Source of the DNA: Desulfolutivibrio sulfoxidireducens
GTDB lineage: Bacteria; Desulfobacterota; Desulfovibrionia; Desulfovibrionales; Desulfovibrionaceae
Direction: 5' to 3'
DNA: 64,000 nt
Assembly (NCBI RefSeq): GCF_013376475.1
Contig: NZ_CP045508.1
Span: 2,330,001 to 2,394,000 of the forward strand
Shown: positions 37,569 through 47,461 of the stretch, one piece after another
Numbering within the stretch: position 1 is the first letter of the stretch
How the letters are laid out: each line of letters begins with the position of its first letter
Program-made: the position numbers and the translations under genes
Notes under the pieces: generated by a model
Told to the model about the DNA's origin: nothing
Databases searched by the model: none
The model's input: only the letters and a program-made list of their open reading frames with translations

Positions 37569-38480
37569 ATGAAACACACGCAATGCCTCATTGTCGGCGC
37601 GGGGCCAGCCGGGCTTTCGGCGGCCATCTATACCGCCAGGGCCGGCGTGGACACCCTGGCCCTGGGCTGCAATCCCAAGGTCGCGGGCGACTACGACATC
37701 GACAACTATTTTGGTTTCCCGGAGACCGTCACCGGCCGTGAGCTCATCGAGCGCGGCATGGCCCAGGCCAAACGTTTCGGGGCCACGCTGCGGTGCGAGC
37801 GGGTGATGGCCGTGCACCACGGCGAAAACGGAAACTTTGTGGTCAAGAGCGATACGGACGAATATGCGGCGGACGCGGTGATCATCGCCGCCGGGGTGGC
37901 AAGGGTGCGACCGGGCATCGCCAACCTCGCGGACTACGAGGGCAAGGGCGTGTCCTACTGCGTCAGTTGCGACGGTTTTTTCTACCGGGGCAAATCGGTC
38001 CTGGTCCTCGGCGAAGGGGACTACGCCGCCAACCAGGCCCTGGAACTGACCACCTTCACCCCCCAGGTGGCCATCTACACCCAGGGCAAGGCCCCGGTCA
38101 TATCCGAAGGCTTCGCGGCGCGCCTCTCCCAGGCGGGAATCCCGGTGATCGAACAGACCGTGGCCACCCTGGCCGGCGAACCGGCCCTGGCCGCGGCGCG
38201 TCTGGCCAACGGCACCGAACTCCCCGTGGACGGCATCTTCATCGCCATGGGCCAGGCCTCGGCCCTGGATTTCGCCAAGACCCTGGGTTTGCCGCTTCGC
38301 GGGGCGTTCATCCAGGCCGACCACGACCAGAAAACCGCCCTGCCCGGGGTGTTCGCGGCCGGAGACTGCGTGGGGCGGTTTCTCCAGATCAGCGTGGCCG
38401 TGGGCGAAGGGGCCAAGGCCGGAAAATCGGCCATCGCCTATCTCAAACAGGCGGGCGCGGCCCATACAAAGACATCGTGA
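37569..38480 (+). CDS. Thioredoxin-reductase-like flavoprotein
   Basis: 303-residue FAD protein. N-terminal FAD fingerprint CLIVGAGPAGLSAAIYTARA, redox-active CVSCDGFF (Cys131, Cys134) as in thioredoxin reductase, and the second FAD motif PGVFAAGDCVGRFLQISVA. The NAD(P) site is unusual: GEGDYAANQ replaces GGGDSAxE, and the HRRxxxR motif that binds the 2'-phosphate of NADPH is missing (IYTQGKAPVIS). It may therefore use another electron donor or NADH. GGAG precedes ATG 37569; a start four codons earlier is possible. No thioredoxin gene is adjacent. Confidence 0.82.
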   Translation: MKHTQCLIVGAGPAGLSAAIYTARAGVDTLALGCNPKVAGDYDIDNYFGFPETVTGRELIERGMAQAKRFGATLRCERVMAVHHGENGNFVVKSDTDEYAADAVIIAAGVARVRPGIANLADYEGKGVSYCVSCDGFFYRGKSVLVLGEGDYAANQALELTTFTPQVAIYTQGKAPVISEGFAARLSQAGIPVIEQTVATLAGEPALAAARLANGTELPVDGIFIAMGQASALDFAKTLGLPLRGAFIQADHDQKTALPGVFAAGDCVGRFLQISVAVGEGAKAGKSAIAYLKQAGAAHTKTS

Positions 38481-38605
38481 CCCGGCCTGTCGTCGGAAGG
38501 ATCATGGGCGAGGCGCAACCGCCCGCAATGATTGGTCGCGCCCGAAAAAATCTTGACGACATATCCCACGGAGGCTAAAAAACCAAGTTCTCTCATGGCA
38601 TCAAA

Positions 38606-38681
38606 GGGCCTATAGCTCAGTTGGCAGAGCCACCGGCTCATAACCGGCAGGTCCCAGGTTCGAATCCTGGTGGGCCCACCA
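38606..38681 (+). tRNA. tRNA-Met (CAT), elongator type
   Basis: 76 nt including encoded CCA. Acceptor GGGCCTA/TGGGCCC (one G-T pair), D arm AGCTCAGTTGGCAGAGC, anticodon stem CCGGC/ACCGG-type with CAT at 38639-38641, T arm CCAGGTTCGAATCCTGG. The GGGCCTA start argues for elongator Met rather than initiator (which lacks the first pair). An Ile-lysidine tRNA also has CAT and cannot be fully excluded. A stem AAAGGCGC/GCGCCTTT (38757-38797) downstream may terminate it. Confidence 0.95.
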
Positions 38682-38808
38682 AAGAAGGGAAAACGTTGCG
38701 CACCGCGTTTCGCAATCACCATCCACGACATGGCCGCCCGCGGCCTTACGGAGAAAAAAGGCGCTTTCTGGCGGTTTGCCCAAAAGAAGGCGCCTTTATC
38801 TTTCGCGC

Positions 38809-39657
38809 ATGCTGACAACCGAGATCATCCGCCGCATCGAACGCGCCGCCGATCCGCGGCATGCCGCCGCCTGGGACACCAGCGGCATCCAGATCGCCGG
38901 CCTGGCCGAGTCCTGCTCCAGGCTGGCCGTGGCCCTCGATCCCAGCCCGGACACGGCCAGGGCCGCCCTGGCCTGGGGGGCCGGTTTCCTCTTGACCCAC
39001 CACCCCCTGCTTTTGACCCCGCGCCTGCCCGACCGGGTGGACGACTATCACCAGGTCCTGCGGCTGATGCTGGGCCAGGGGGCATGGCTGTACGCGGCCC
39101 ACACCTCCCTGGACGTGCGTCCCGACGGCCCGGCCGGATGGCCGGCCCGGGCCTTTAGCCTGAAAAACGTGGCCGTCCTGGAGGTGACCGGAGAGATGCC
39201 CGGGGAGCGATCCCCATCCGGCCCAGACGGCCCCGCCCGGCCCGTCGGTTTCGGCCTGGCAGGCGATCTTCCCGAGCCTTTGCCCTTTGCCGACTTTTTC
39301 GCCCGCCTTGGCGATCTGACGGGACGGGACTTTTTCACCCTGGCCGGCGAGGCCCCGGCCCGGGTCGCCCGGGCGGCCTTCTGTCCCGGCTCCGGCGCGG
39401 GTCTGGCCGAAAAGGCCGCTACCGCCGGCGCGGATGTCTTCGTCACCGGCGATCTGAAATACCACCAGGCCGCTCCCCCTCCCCTGCCCATCCTGGATGT
39501 GGGGCATTTCTGCCTGGAAGAACGGATGATGCGGATCTTCGCCGAGACCCTGGCCGAAGAACTTGGCCCCGCCGGGGTCGAGGTGAAACATTTTCCCGGA
39601 CGCGATCCGCTGGCCCTTTGCCTTGTGGGACGGCCATCCGCCCTCGCGCCGGAATAA
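38809..39657 (+). CDS. Nif3-like dinuclear metal centre protein
   Basis: 282-residue member of the Nif3/YbgI family (often annotated GTP cyclohydrolase 1 type 2). Metal ligands appear as LLTHHPLLL, YAAHTSLDV near residue 100, and GDLKYHQA and DVGHFCLEE near 225-245. Start ATG 38809 (MLTTEIIRRIERA); no strong ribosome binding site. It is followed 16 bases later by the zinc-ribbon protein gene, a pairing commonly seen in bacteria, suggesting a joint but undefined role. Confidence 0.9.
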   Translation: MLTTEIIRRIERAADPRHAAAWDTSGIQIAGLAESCSRLAVALDPSPDTARAALAWGAGFLLTHHPLLLTPRLPDRVDDYHQVLRLMLGQGAWLYAAHTSLDVRPDGPAGWPARAFSLKNVAVLEVTGEMPGERSPSGPDGPARPVGFGLAGDLPEPLPFADFFARLGDLTGRDFFTLAGEAPARVARAAFCPGSGAGLAEKAATAGADVFVTGDLKYHQAAPPPLPILDVGHFCLEERMMRIFAETLAEELGPAGVEVKHFPGRDPLALCLVGRPSALAPE

Positions 39658-39673
39658 ACGTGTGGAGCGTGCC

Positions 39674-40435
39674 ATGTATTTGAAACAGATCGAACAACTC
39701 GTGGTGTTGCAGAAGGTCGACGACGAAATCGTGCTTCTGGAGGATGAACTCAAGACCGCGCCGGCGGAGGTGACCTCGCTTGAGGCCAAATTCCTGGTGC
39801 TGGAAGAGGAAGGCGGCGTCCTCAATGAAAAGATCCAGTTTCTGACCGAGCAGCAAAAGCGCCTGGATGGCGAGATCGAGACCGACTCCCTGCGCCTGAA
39901 AAAGAGCAAGAACAAGCTCATGATGGTCGGCAACAACAAGGAATACCACGCCATGATGCGGGAGATGGACAATCTGGAGAAACAGAACCGGACCCGCGAG
40001 GAGGAAAAGACGGCCATAACCGAGGAGCTCACGCGCCAACTCGAGGCCCGCCGCGACCTGGACGGGCGCGTAGCCGCCCTGCAGGCCGACCTGGATACGG
40101 CCAAGGCCGGTCTGGAAGACCGCATGTCCGCGGCCACGGCCCGCCTCAAGGAACTGGCCGGGCTGCGCGGTGAGGCCGGCCAAGCCGTGCCCACACCGGT
40201 GCTCAAGCGCTACGAGTTCATCCGCTCCCGCCTGAAAAATCCGGTCATCGTCCCGGTGACCACCGGCATCTGCTCCGGCTGCCACATCAGCATCCCCCCC
40301 CAGTCGTTCATCGAACTGCAAAAAGGCGTGCAGATCCTGAGCTGCCCCAACTGCCAGCGCCTGATCTACTGGAGCAATCACGTGCCCGCCGAGGAATCCG
40401 CGACGGAGGACGCATCAGAAAAGGCGCCGGCCTAG
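39674..40435 (+). CDS. C4-type zinc-ribbon coiled-coil protein (DUF164 family)
   Basis: 253 residues. Residues 1-180 are a long antiparallel coiled coil (MYLKQIEQLVVLQKVDDEIV onward, with KNKLMMVGNNKEYHAMMREM). The C-terminal zinc ribbon carries CSGCH and CPNCQ. This is the CT398/HP0958-like family; HP0958 (FlgZ) in Helicobacter influences RpoN stability and flagellar gene expression, but function elsewhere is unsettled. GGAG precedes ATG 39674. Likely cotranscribed with the Nif3-like gene. Confidence 0.88.
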   Translation: MYLKQIEQLVVLQKVDDEIVLLEDELKTAPAEVTSLEAKFLVLEEEGGVLNEKIQFLTEQQKRLDGEIETDSLRLKKSKNKLMMVGNNKEYHAMMREMDNLEKQNRTREEEKTAITEELTRQLEARRDLDGRVAALQADLDTAKAGLEDRMSAATARLKELAGLRGEAGQAVPTPVLKRYEFIRSRLKNPVIVPVTTGICSGCHISIPPQSFIELQKGVQILSCPNCQRLIYWSNHVPAEESATEDASEKAPA

Positions 40436-40503
40436 CCGCGCCATGCCTGAGCGCCTGTCGTGAATCTTTGACCGGGGCGCGAAACGGCACTATGATAGAA
40501 AAT

Positions 40504-40873
<370 letters not shown>

Positions 40874-40999
40874 TTTTTTTCATATCCGCCCCTCGGGTCG
40901 TGTCCGGCACATGCGGCGCGTGTCGTTTCCCACGCGTTCGGAGTGCGCCCAGGCCCAGTGCCCAACGCCGCGCGAGGGCGCGAAAGGACGACGCATCCC

Positions 41000-42235
41000 A
41001 TGCCGACATCTCCCCGACCGGCCACGTGGGCCGTCGTGGTGGCCGCCGGAAGCGGTTCCCGCCTGGCCCGGGCCGGACTTGGCCTGCCCAAGCAGTTTCT
41101 GACCTTCCGGGACCGGCCGCTTTTCTGGCACGCGGCCATGGGCCTGGCCGCCTGTCCGGCCCTGGCCGGCCTGGTCCTGGTCTTTGCGCCGGACAGGCTA
41201 CGGGAGGCCGAGGCCATAACCCGGGACCTGATCCGGGCCGACGCCTCAAACCTGCCGATCCTCACCGTTCCCGGCGGCGCGCGGCGCCAGGATTCCGTGC
41301 GCGCCGGCCTTTCGGCCCTGCCCCGGGAGTGCCGATTCGTCCTCGTCCACGACGCGGCCCGGCCCTTCGCCGCCCCGGACATGACGGCCCGGGTGGTCCA
41401 GGCCCTTATTTTGGGAAAACAGGCGGTCATCCCGGCCGTGGCCGTGACCGACACCATCATTCGGGTCTCGGGTGACGGCCTGGCGCTTTCGACCCTGCCG
41501 CGCCAGGAGCTTGCCGCCGTGCAGACCCCGCAGGGATTCGACCTGAAAACCCTTCTGACCGCCCACGCCACGGCCGAGGCCGACGGTTTTTCGGCCACGG
41601 ACGACGCCTCCATGGTCGCCCGGCTGGGCATCGAGGTGCATGTGGTGGAAGGCTCTCCGGACAACGTCAAGATCACCCATCCCGCCGACCTGGCCCTTCT
41701 GGCCCGCACGGAAACGCCCCCCGCGCCCCTTTTTCCCGTGGTGGGCCACGGCTACGACGTGCACCGCTACGCCGGCCCGGGCGAGGTCGAGGCCCCCAAC
41801 GCCCGGCCCATGAAGCTCGGCGGCGTGCCCATCCCGGGCGCGCCCCGGGTCCTGGCCCATTCCGACGGGGACGTGCTCCTGCACGCCATAACCGACGCCC
41901 TCCTGGGCTGCCTGGGGCTCGGCGACATCGGCGCGCTTTTTCCGGACACGGATCCCGGGTTTTCGGGCATGGAATCGGGTATCTTCCTCAGCGAGGTCCT
42001 GGCCCGGCTTGCGAAGGCCGGCATGACCCTTCTCCACGTGGACGCCACCCTCATCGCCCAGGTCCCCAGAATCGCCCCCCACCGCGAGCACATCCGATGC
42101 AACCTGGCCTCGCTTCTCGGGCTTGACCCCTCCCGGGTGGGGCTCAAGGCCACCACCGAGGAGGGCCTGGGATTTACCGGCGAAAAACGCGGCATCAAGG
42201 CCGTGGCCCTGGCCACGGTCCTGCGTCCGGCCTGA
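41000..42235 (+). CDS. ispDF: Bifunctional IspD/IspF (MEP pathway)
   Basis: 411 residues joining two non-consecutive steps of isoprenoid synthesis. IspD (~10-225) makes CDP-methylerythritol: AVVVAAGSGSRL and KQFLTFRDRPL, VHDAARPF, AAVQTPQGFD. IspF (~240-411) makes MEcPP: GHGYDVHRY metal site, HSDGDVLLHAITDALLG, FPDTDP and TTEEGLGFTGEKRGI. Start 41000 (MPTSPRPATW) follows AAAGGA at a rather long distance. The intermediate IspE is not in the window. It begins about 130 bases after rnpB. Confidence 0.96.
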   Translation: MPTSPRPATWAVVVAAGSGSRLARAGLGLPKQFLTFRDRPLFWHAAMGLAACPALAGLVLVFAPDRLREAEAITRDLIRADASNLPILTVPGGARRQDSVRAGLSALPRECRFVLVHDAARPFAAPDMTARVVQALILGKQAVIPAVAVTDTIIRVSGDGLALSTLPRQELAAVQTPQGFDLKTLLTAHATAEADGFSATDDASMVARLGIEVHVVEGSPDNVKITHPADLALLARTETPPAPLFPVVGHGYDVHRYAGPGEVEAPNARPMKLGGVPIPGAPRVLAHSDGDVLLHAITDALLGCLGLGDIGALFPDTDPGFSGMESGIFLSEVLARLAKAGMTLLHVDATLIAQVPRIAPHREHIRCNLASLLGLDPSRVGLKATTEEGLGFTGEKRGIKAVALATVLRPA

Positions 42236-42375
42236 GAGCGCCCCTGGCCGCGCCCCCGGGTCTTTCCTTCCCGCCTGGCCTCGCCGACACGGCGCCCCGC
42301 GGGCGACTATCCCTCGTCCGGAGTTTGTGCTATCCCCCAAGATAAGGAAAAACCTTTTTCCGCAAGGGGGTGTTC

Positions 42376-42771
42376 ATGTCCGCACACCGTTCCTTCTCCA
42401 AGGCCGAAAACGAACTGCTCCCCAAGTTTCGGGAAAACATGGGCCTGGCCGAGTCCACCCAGGACGTGCGCAAGTTCTTCGGCTACTCCATGGCCAAGCT
42501 GCTGGAAAAGGTCTTCGAGGGCCGCATTGCGGCCACCTACGAGGACGTGAGTCTGGCCCCGGAGGTTGTCAACGGGTTTTCCCTGGGCTCTGATCTGGCC
42601 GGGCATCCGGAGTTCTCCCCGGTGTGGAAGGCCTCGGACCTGTCCGCCATCATCGGCCGCTTCGCCGGGGTGGCCGTCAAGCGGTACCGGCACCTGGAGA
42701 AAAACCCGGAAAAGACCGAGGCCAAGATGTATCCTATCCCGGACCGCGCCGATCGGGGCAGACGCCCATAG
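42376..42771 (+). CDS. Hypothetical protein
   Basis: 131-residue basic protein I do not recognise. N-terminal half is helical (MSAHRSFSKAENELLPKFRE then STQDVRKFFGYSMAKLLEKV); a central DVSLAPEVVNGFSLGSDL reads as loop/strand; no signal peptide or membrane segment. ATG 42376 follows GGGGG. That GGGGG can pair with CCCCC (42334-42338), enclosing a second hairpin GGAAAAA-CC-TTTTTCC (42346-42361), so the start site may be regulated by structure. Confidence 0.7.
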   Translation: MSAHRSFSKAENELLPKFRENMGLAESTQDVRKFFGYSMAKLLEKVFEGRIAATYEDVSLAPEVVNGFSLGSDLAGHPEFSPVWKASDLSAIIGRFAGVAVKRYRHLEKNPEKTEAKMYPIPDRADRGRRP

Positions 42772-42793
42772 CGGCGTGACGCGGGAAATCCGG

Positions 42794-42818
42794 CGGGGCG
42801 AACGCCGCGTTCGTCCCG
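42794..42818. terminator. Stem-loop between convergent genes
   Basis: 11-bp stem CGGGGCGAACG / CGTTCGTCCCG (one G-T pair) with CCG loop, between the plus-strand gene ending 42771 and lhr ending 42825. No T-tract on either side; a bidirectional terminator is possible. Confidence 0.4.
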
Positions 42819-42824
42819 GCCGGT

Positions 42825-45800
42825 TCAGGACCGCCTCGGATGCAGGCTCAGGCCCTTGTGGTCCGCCGTGACCTCGAAGACCTTGCCCATGGTCGCCCGA
42901 TACGGACTTTCCATGGCGGGCAGGCCGTTTATGCGCGCCACGGCCAGCCGCCCGGCCGATCCCCCGCGCCGGGTCAGCAGGTGGGCCAGAGGCGAAAAAA
43001 GGGCCGCCGGGTCCGGATCATCCGGCCCGGGACCGATAAAAAGCTCCCGGCCCCGGCCCTCGGAGACCAGGACCAGCCCCGTTCCCCGAAAGACCAGGTG
43101 CGTGCCCTCGGCCCGGCGCGGCGGCCGCCCTGGAGACCCTTCCCCGGGCAGCGCAAGCCCGGACAGAATCGGCGCGGCCGGGTCCAGGGCGCACAGCCAA
43201 TATGCGGCCCGCCCCAGGACCCGGCCTCCTTTTTCGCCCGCCCCCTCCCGCCCGGGGAACTCCCGACGGAAAACGGCCAGCCCCCTGGGGGAGATGAACT
43301 GCGGGCCGGGGACGTCCGCGAAAAAACGCCCCGACATGGCCTCGCCGGCAAGCTCCAGAAGCCGCAGGGCGCGAAAGACCGCGCCCCAGGCAAACGGCCC
43401 CTCCTCCCGTCCCAGGACCTCCCGAAAGACCACCCCGTACCGGTCCAGAAGCAGCCTGGCCCGTTCCCTGGCCCGCTCATCCAGTTCCAGCCGGTCCCCG
43501 GATGGCTCGGGTCGCGGCGACAGGCGCCAGACCCCGGCCCGGGGCAGGGCCGCCCGCCAAAAGGCCTGCCGTCCCCGGGACACCCTCGTCCGCCCCGGCC
43601 GGGGATACGCGGTTTTTCCGGCGGGCCAGCCCGGCAGGGACCCGCCCGGGCCTGTCCCCGGGCCGCCAAGGGACGGCAGGGAAAAGTCGCTTCCCAGGCC
43701 ATGGCGCAGGACCTCGAAATCGCTGTTTTCCACCTCCCCCCGCCACACCCCGGCCCACAGGGCCTCGATCAATTCCCCGGGCCGCGGTCCCGACCGGCCA
43801 AGAAGCGTGGAAAAATCGTAGGCGGCCCGCGGATCGCAAAAAAGCGCGGCCAGCCCGTCGGACTGTGGCCCGCCGCCGCCCCGGTCCTCACCCGCAAGAA
43901 GATCGACATCCCCCGGAAAGACGAAACACACCCGCCGCTCTCCCCGGCCCCGCCAGCCAAGTCCGGTATGGCGCATCGCCGTGTCGAGCATGGCCGGGTC
44001 ATATCCGGCCATACGGGCCGGAAAGACCTCCGCCTCCCACAGTCCGGCGGGGAGGGACAGGCAGGTGAGGCGCTTCGCGCGCTCGAACAGGTCCCGCGGG
44101 TCCCGGCCCTTTGGAATCACCCCCTGGCACACGGCCACGAAGGGGACCAGACAGGACAGGGGCACTGTCTCCACCCGGGGCACGGCCAGGGATCGGCCCA
44201 GGCGCAGCAGGCTCTCGAAATTGGCCGTGTCGCACACGTCCTCACGGCCGCCCCCCTCCATCAGCCGGCCGACGACCAGCGTGCCGTTTCGAACCAGGGC
44301 GTCCACCAAAAGCCGGCCGCGTCCGGGATCGATCCCCAGGGTCAACGCCGGAAAATCCGGGTCCACCGGGCCGTAAAAACGCAGCCACTGGGACACGACC
44401 TCCAGGGCGATTTCATCGGGATCGGAAAAATCCTCGGTGTCGAAGGGAGGTGGCGGACCGCTTCGGACGCTGTCCGCAACGCCGCCTCCAGGCGCGGGCA
44501 TCCCCTGGCCGACCAGCCCCGGGTACAGGGCCGCCTCCAGCCGGGGCAGGTTTTCCACAGCCGCCACCAGGGTCCCGGCCGCATCCCCGGCCCGGAAAGG
44601 CGGCGCATACCGCGCCAGCCGACCCGAGAGCGCCTCTTCAAGATCGGCCGGAACCAGCCCGTGGTCCCGGGCCATGGCCGCGCCGAGTTCCTCCCATTCC
44701 GCCAGGGGCACGGCCAGCCGCTCGATCACGTGCCGCAAAAGCTCCTCGGAGCTCCCCGGGGCGTATCCCGGGGCCGTGCGCCGCACCAGGCAACCGAACC
44801 GGACGGCCGTCCCCTCCCGGACCACGGGCCGAAGCCCCTGGTCGGCCGCGGCCTCGGCCACCAGATCGGGGGACAGCCGCGTGGTCGCGGGCTCCATGGA
44901 CTGGTCCCCGGCATACATGAACCCGGCCACCACCCGCCAGACCATGTCCCTGGCCAGGGGGCTTTGCAGCACGGTCCTGGTCTCGGAAAAGGCGATCCCG
45001 CCGCTTCGCAGTCCCTCAAGCACCCGGACAAGCCCGGGGACGTCGAAATGCTCGGTCAGGCAGGTCCGCCAGGCCTCGATGAGCAGCGGAAAATCCTCCA
45101 GGTTCCTGACGGCGGCGAGAAGCTTTTGGGACCGCAGGCGGGTGATCCACAGGGGCATGCGCCGGCCGATCCTGGTCCGCCCGAGCACCAGGGACCGCCA
45201 GGCCGCCTCGCGAAAGGCCGCGCCGAACTCCTTTGAGCCTTCGAGCCTCCCCCGCACCAGACTCTCGACCTCGCCCGGCGTCACCAGGAGAAGAAGACTC
45301 GCCGCATCCATGTCGTCGGGACAGATCAGGGCCACGCCCTCGTTGGCCGCGTGGGTGCGCACCTCCTTTGAAAACCGCGCCCCCAGGGCCGCCTCCAGGA
45401 CCAGGGCCATGGTCCGGTTGACGCGAAGCCCGAACGGCATGTGCAGGATGATCTGCCGCCCCGGAACCCCGCCCGGACCGGTGGCCGTGTGTTCCACCAG
45501 GATGTGGCGGCCATGGGGCAGGGGCGCGCCCGTGGCCTCGCGCTGCCTGGCCAGAGCCCGGCCCAGGACCTCGGCCGCCCGGGGCTCCAGATGGTACTCC
45601 CGGGTCAATGCGGCCACGAAAGCCGCGTCCGCCAGACTTCCCGTCCCGGACAGGCGGTCCTCGGCCCAGGCGAAAAATTCACCGACCCGGGCCGCGAAGT
45701 GGTCGTCAAAGCCCCGCTGGTCCCCGTGCCAGAAGGGCGGCGGCCCGGCATCGGCCGGGGCCGGCGACACGACGACCTCGGCCGGGGTGATGCGCTCGAT

Positions 45801-47444
45801 GCGCCATCCCTGGCCGCCCACGGAAAAGACCTGCCCGAGCCTGGCCTCGAACACGAACTCCTCGTCCAATTCGGCCACCACCGCGCCCGGGGAGTCCGCC
45901 CCACCCCCGGCCACCCTGGCCGTATAGGTCCCCCGGTCCGGAATGACCCCGCCCGAGGCGTACAGCGACAACACCGCCCCGGGCCTGGCCCGCAGCGTGC
46001 CCGCCACCCGGTCGAAAAAGACCTTGGCCGAAAGCTCCCGGGGCCGCGCCTGGCCGTACCGCCCGGCCAGCATGTCCACGACCAGGTCGAACTGCCGGCG
46101 GGACAGGTCGTGATAGGCCGGGGAGCACCGCGCCTGGTCGAAAAGCGCGGCCACGGCCACGGCCTCATGGGCGGTCATGGACACCAGCGCCTGGGCCAGG
46201 ACGTCCAGGGGCCGGGTCACGAGGCGCACCGGTTCGATGTCGCCGTCTGCCACGGCCCGGGCCATGACCCCGGCCAGGGCCGCCTCCAGATCGCTCAAGG
46301 GGAAAAAGGTTCCGCGCCGGACGCCTCCCACCCGGTGCCCGGAGCGGCCCACGCGCTGCACGGCGGCGGAGATGGATGGCGGGGTCTGGATGAGCACGGT
46401 CTCGTCCAACTCCCCCACGTCGATGCCCAGTTCCAGGGAGCCCGTGGCCACCACGCCGCGAAGCCCGCCCGACTTGAGCCGCCTCTCCACGGCCAGGCGC
46501 ACCTCCCGGGACAGGGACCCGTGATGGGGATAAACCACGGGCGGATCGGCCCCGGCGTTGACCAGCCTGGCCACCTTCTCGCACAGCCGGCGGCTGTCGA
46601 TGAAAAAGGCCGTGGTTCGGTTTTTGGCCAGAATCTCCCGCCAGGCCGCGACATAGGGATCGAAAAAATCGCCCGGCACGCGCTCGCCGGTCCGCTCGGG
46701 AATCCGGACCACGATCTCGCTTTGTTTCGCCGCCCGTCCCTGGACAACGGCCACGGGACGCGCCTCATGAACCGGTTGTCCCCCCTCTCCCGTCAGCCGG
46801 TATCCGCCCACAAACCTGGCCACGATATCCACCGGGCGCACGGTGGCCGACAGGGCCACGCGCTGGAACTCGCCGCACAGATGGGCCAGCCGTTCCAGGC
46901 AGACGCTGGCCAGGGTGCCCCGCCGGCTGGCGGCCATGGCGTGGATCTCGTCCACGATGACCACCCGGACCCCGACGAGCAGGGATCGGCCCCCCTTCGA
47001 GGTCAGAAGCAGATGCAGGCTTTCCGGGGTGGTGACCAGGATCTCCGGGGGGCGGCGCAGCATGCGGCGACGCTCGTCCGGCGTGGTGTCCCCGCTTCGG
47101 GTCATGACCCGCACGTCCGGGACCTCCCGGCCGGCGGCCAGAAAACGTCGCCGCAGTTCCCCCAGCGGCACGGCCAGATTGTCGCGCACGTCCGCGCCCA
47201 GGGCCTTAAGCGGCGAGACGTAGAGCGCCCGAAGCCCGCCTGTGGGGATCGCCCCGGTCAACAGACCGTTTATGACGTGCAGAAAGGCGGCCAGGGTCTT
47301 GCCGCTGCCGGTCTCGGCCGTGACCAGGACATGCTCGCCCCGGGCCACCCGGACCCAGGTCTTTTCCTGCACCTCGGTGGGCTCGCCCAGCCGCTCCCGG
47401 AACCAGGAGGCAACCAAGGGGTCGAAATGATGAAGAGAAGACAT
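42825..47444 (-). CDS. lhr: Lhr-like ATP-dependent DNA/RNA helicase (full length)
   Basis: 1539-residue superfamily 2 helicase, the same size as E. coli Lhr. N-terminal helicase core: Q-motif region EVQEKTW, Walker A AETGSGKT, DEIH box, SAT, and motif VI QRVGRSGHR. Then the winged-helix and Lhr-core domains (MTAHEAVAVAALFDQAR ... HMPFGLRVNRTMALVLEA), and the long C-terminal extension (beyond ~880) found in Lhr but not in the short archaeal form. Lhr unwinds DNA:RNA hybrids 3'-5' and is tied to DNA repair; its C-terminal part also supports uracil glycosylase activity in E. coli. Single gene flanked by repeat copy B. Confidence 0.93.
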   Translation of the reverse strand: MSSLHHFDPLVASWFRERLGEPTEVQEKTWVRVARGEHVLVTAETGSGKTLAAFLHVINGLLTGAIPTGGLRALYVSPLKALGADVRDNLAVPLGELRRRFLAAGREVPDVRVMTRSGDTTPDERRRMLRRPPEILVTTPESLHLLLTSKGGRSLLVGVRVVIVDEIHAMAASRRGTLASVCLERLAHLCGEFQRVALSATVRPVDIVARFVGGYRLTGEGGQPVHEARPVAVVQGRAAKQSEIVVRIPERTGERVPGDFFDPYVAAWREILAKNRTTAFFIDSRRLCEKVARLVNAGADPPVVYPHHGSLSREVRLAVERRLKSGGLRGVVATGSLELGIDVGELDETVLIQTPPSISAAVQRVGRSGHRVGGVRRGTFFPLSDLEAALAGVMARAVADGDIEPVRLVTRPLDVLAQALVSMTAHEAVAVAALFDQARCSPAYHDLSRRQFDLVVDMLAGRYGQARPRELSAKVFFDRVAGTLRARPGAVLSLYASGGVIPDRGTYTARVAGGGADSPGAVVAELDEEFVFEARLGQVFSVGGQGWRIERITPAEVVVSPAPADAGPPPFWHGDQRGFDDHFAARVGEFFAWAEDRLSGTGSLADAAFVAALTREYHLEPRAAEVLGRALARQREATGAPLPHGRHILVEHTATGPGGVPGRQIILHMPFGLRVNRTMALVLEAALGARFSKEVRTHAANEGVALICPDDMDAASLLLLVTPGEVESLVRGRLEGSKEFGAAFREAAWRSLVLGRTRIGRRMPLWITRLRSQKLLAAVRNLEDFPLLIEAWRTCLTEHFDVPGLVRVLEGLRSGGIAFSETRTVLQSPLARDMVWRVVAGFMYAGDQSMEPATTRLSPDLVAEAAADQGLRPVVREGTAVRFGCLVRRTAPGYAPGSSEELLRHVIERLAVPLAEWEELGAAMARDHGLVPADLEEALSGRLARYAPPFRAGDAAGTLVAAVENLPRLEAALYPGLVGQGMPAPGGGVADSVRSGPPPPFDTEDFSDPDEIALEVVSQWLRFYGPVDPDFPALTLGIDPGRGRLLVDALVRNGTLVVGRLMEGGGREDVCDTANFESLLRLGRSLAVPRVETVPLSCLVPFVAVCQGVIPKGRDPRDLFERAKRLTCLSLPAGLWEAEVFPARMAGYDPAMLDTAMRHTGLGWRGRGERRVCFVFPGDVDLLAGEDRGGGGPQSDGLAALFCDPRAAYDFSTLLGRSGPRPGELIEALWAGVWRGEVENSDFEVLRHGLGSDFSLPSLGGPGTGPGGSLPGWPAGKTAYPRPGRTRVSRGRQAFWRAALPRAGVWRLSPRPEPSGDRLELDERARERARLLLDRYGVVFREVLGREEGPFAWGAVFRALRLLELAGEAMSGRFFADVPGPQFISPRGLAVFRREFPGREGAGEKGGRVLGRAAYWLCALDPAAPILSGLALPGEGSPGRPPRRAEGTHLVFRGTGLVLVSEGRGRELFIGPGPDDPDPAALFSPLAHLLTRRGGSAGRLAVARINGLPAMESPYRATMGKVFEVTADHKGLSLHPRRS

Positions 47445-47461
47445 GAAAAAAACCTTTTTTT

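Noticed and set aside
41246-42340. Long open frame opposite ispDF
   Set aside because: Shadow of the GC-rich coding strand; the plus-strand IspD and IspF motifs are unambiguous.
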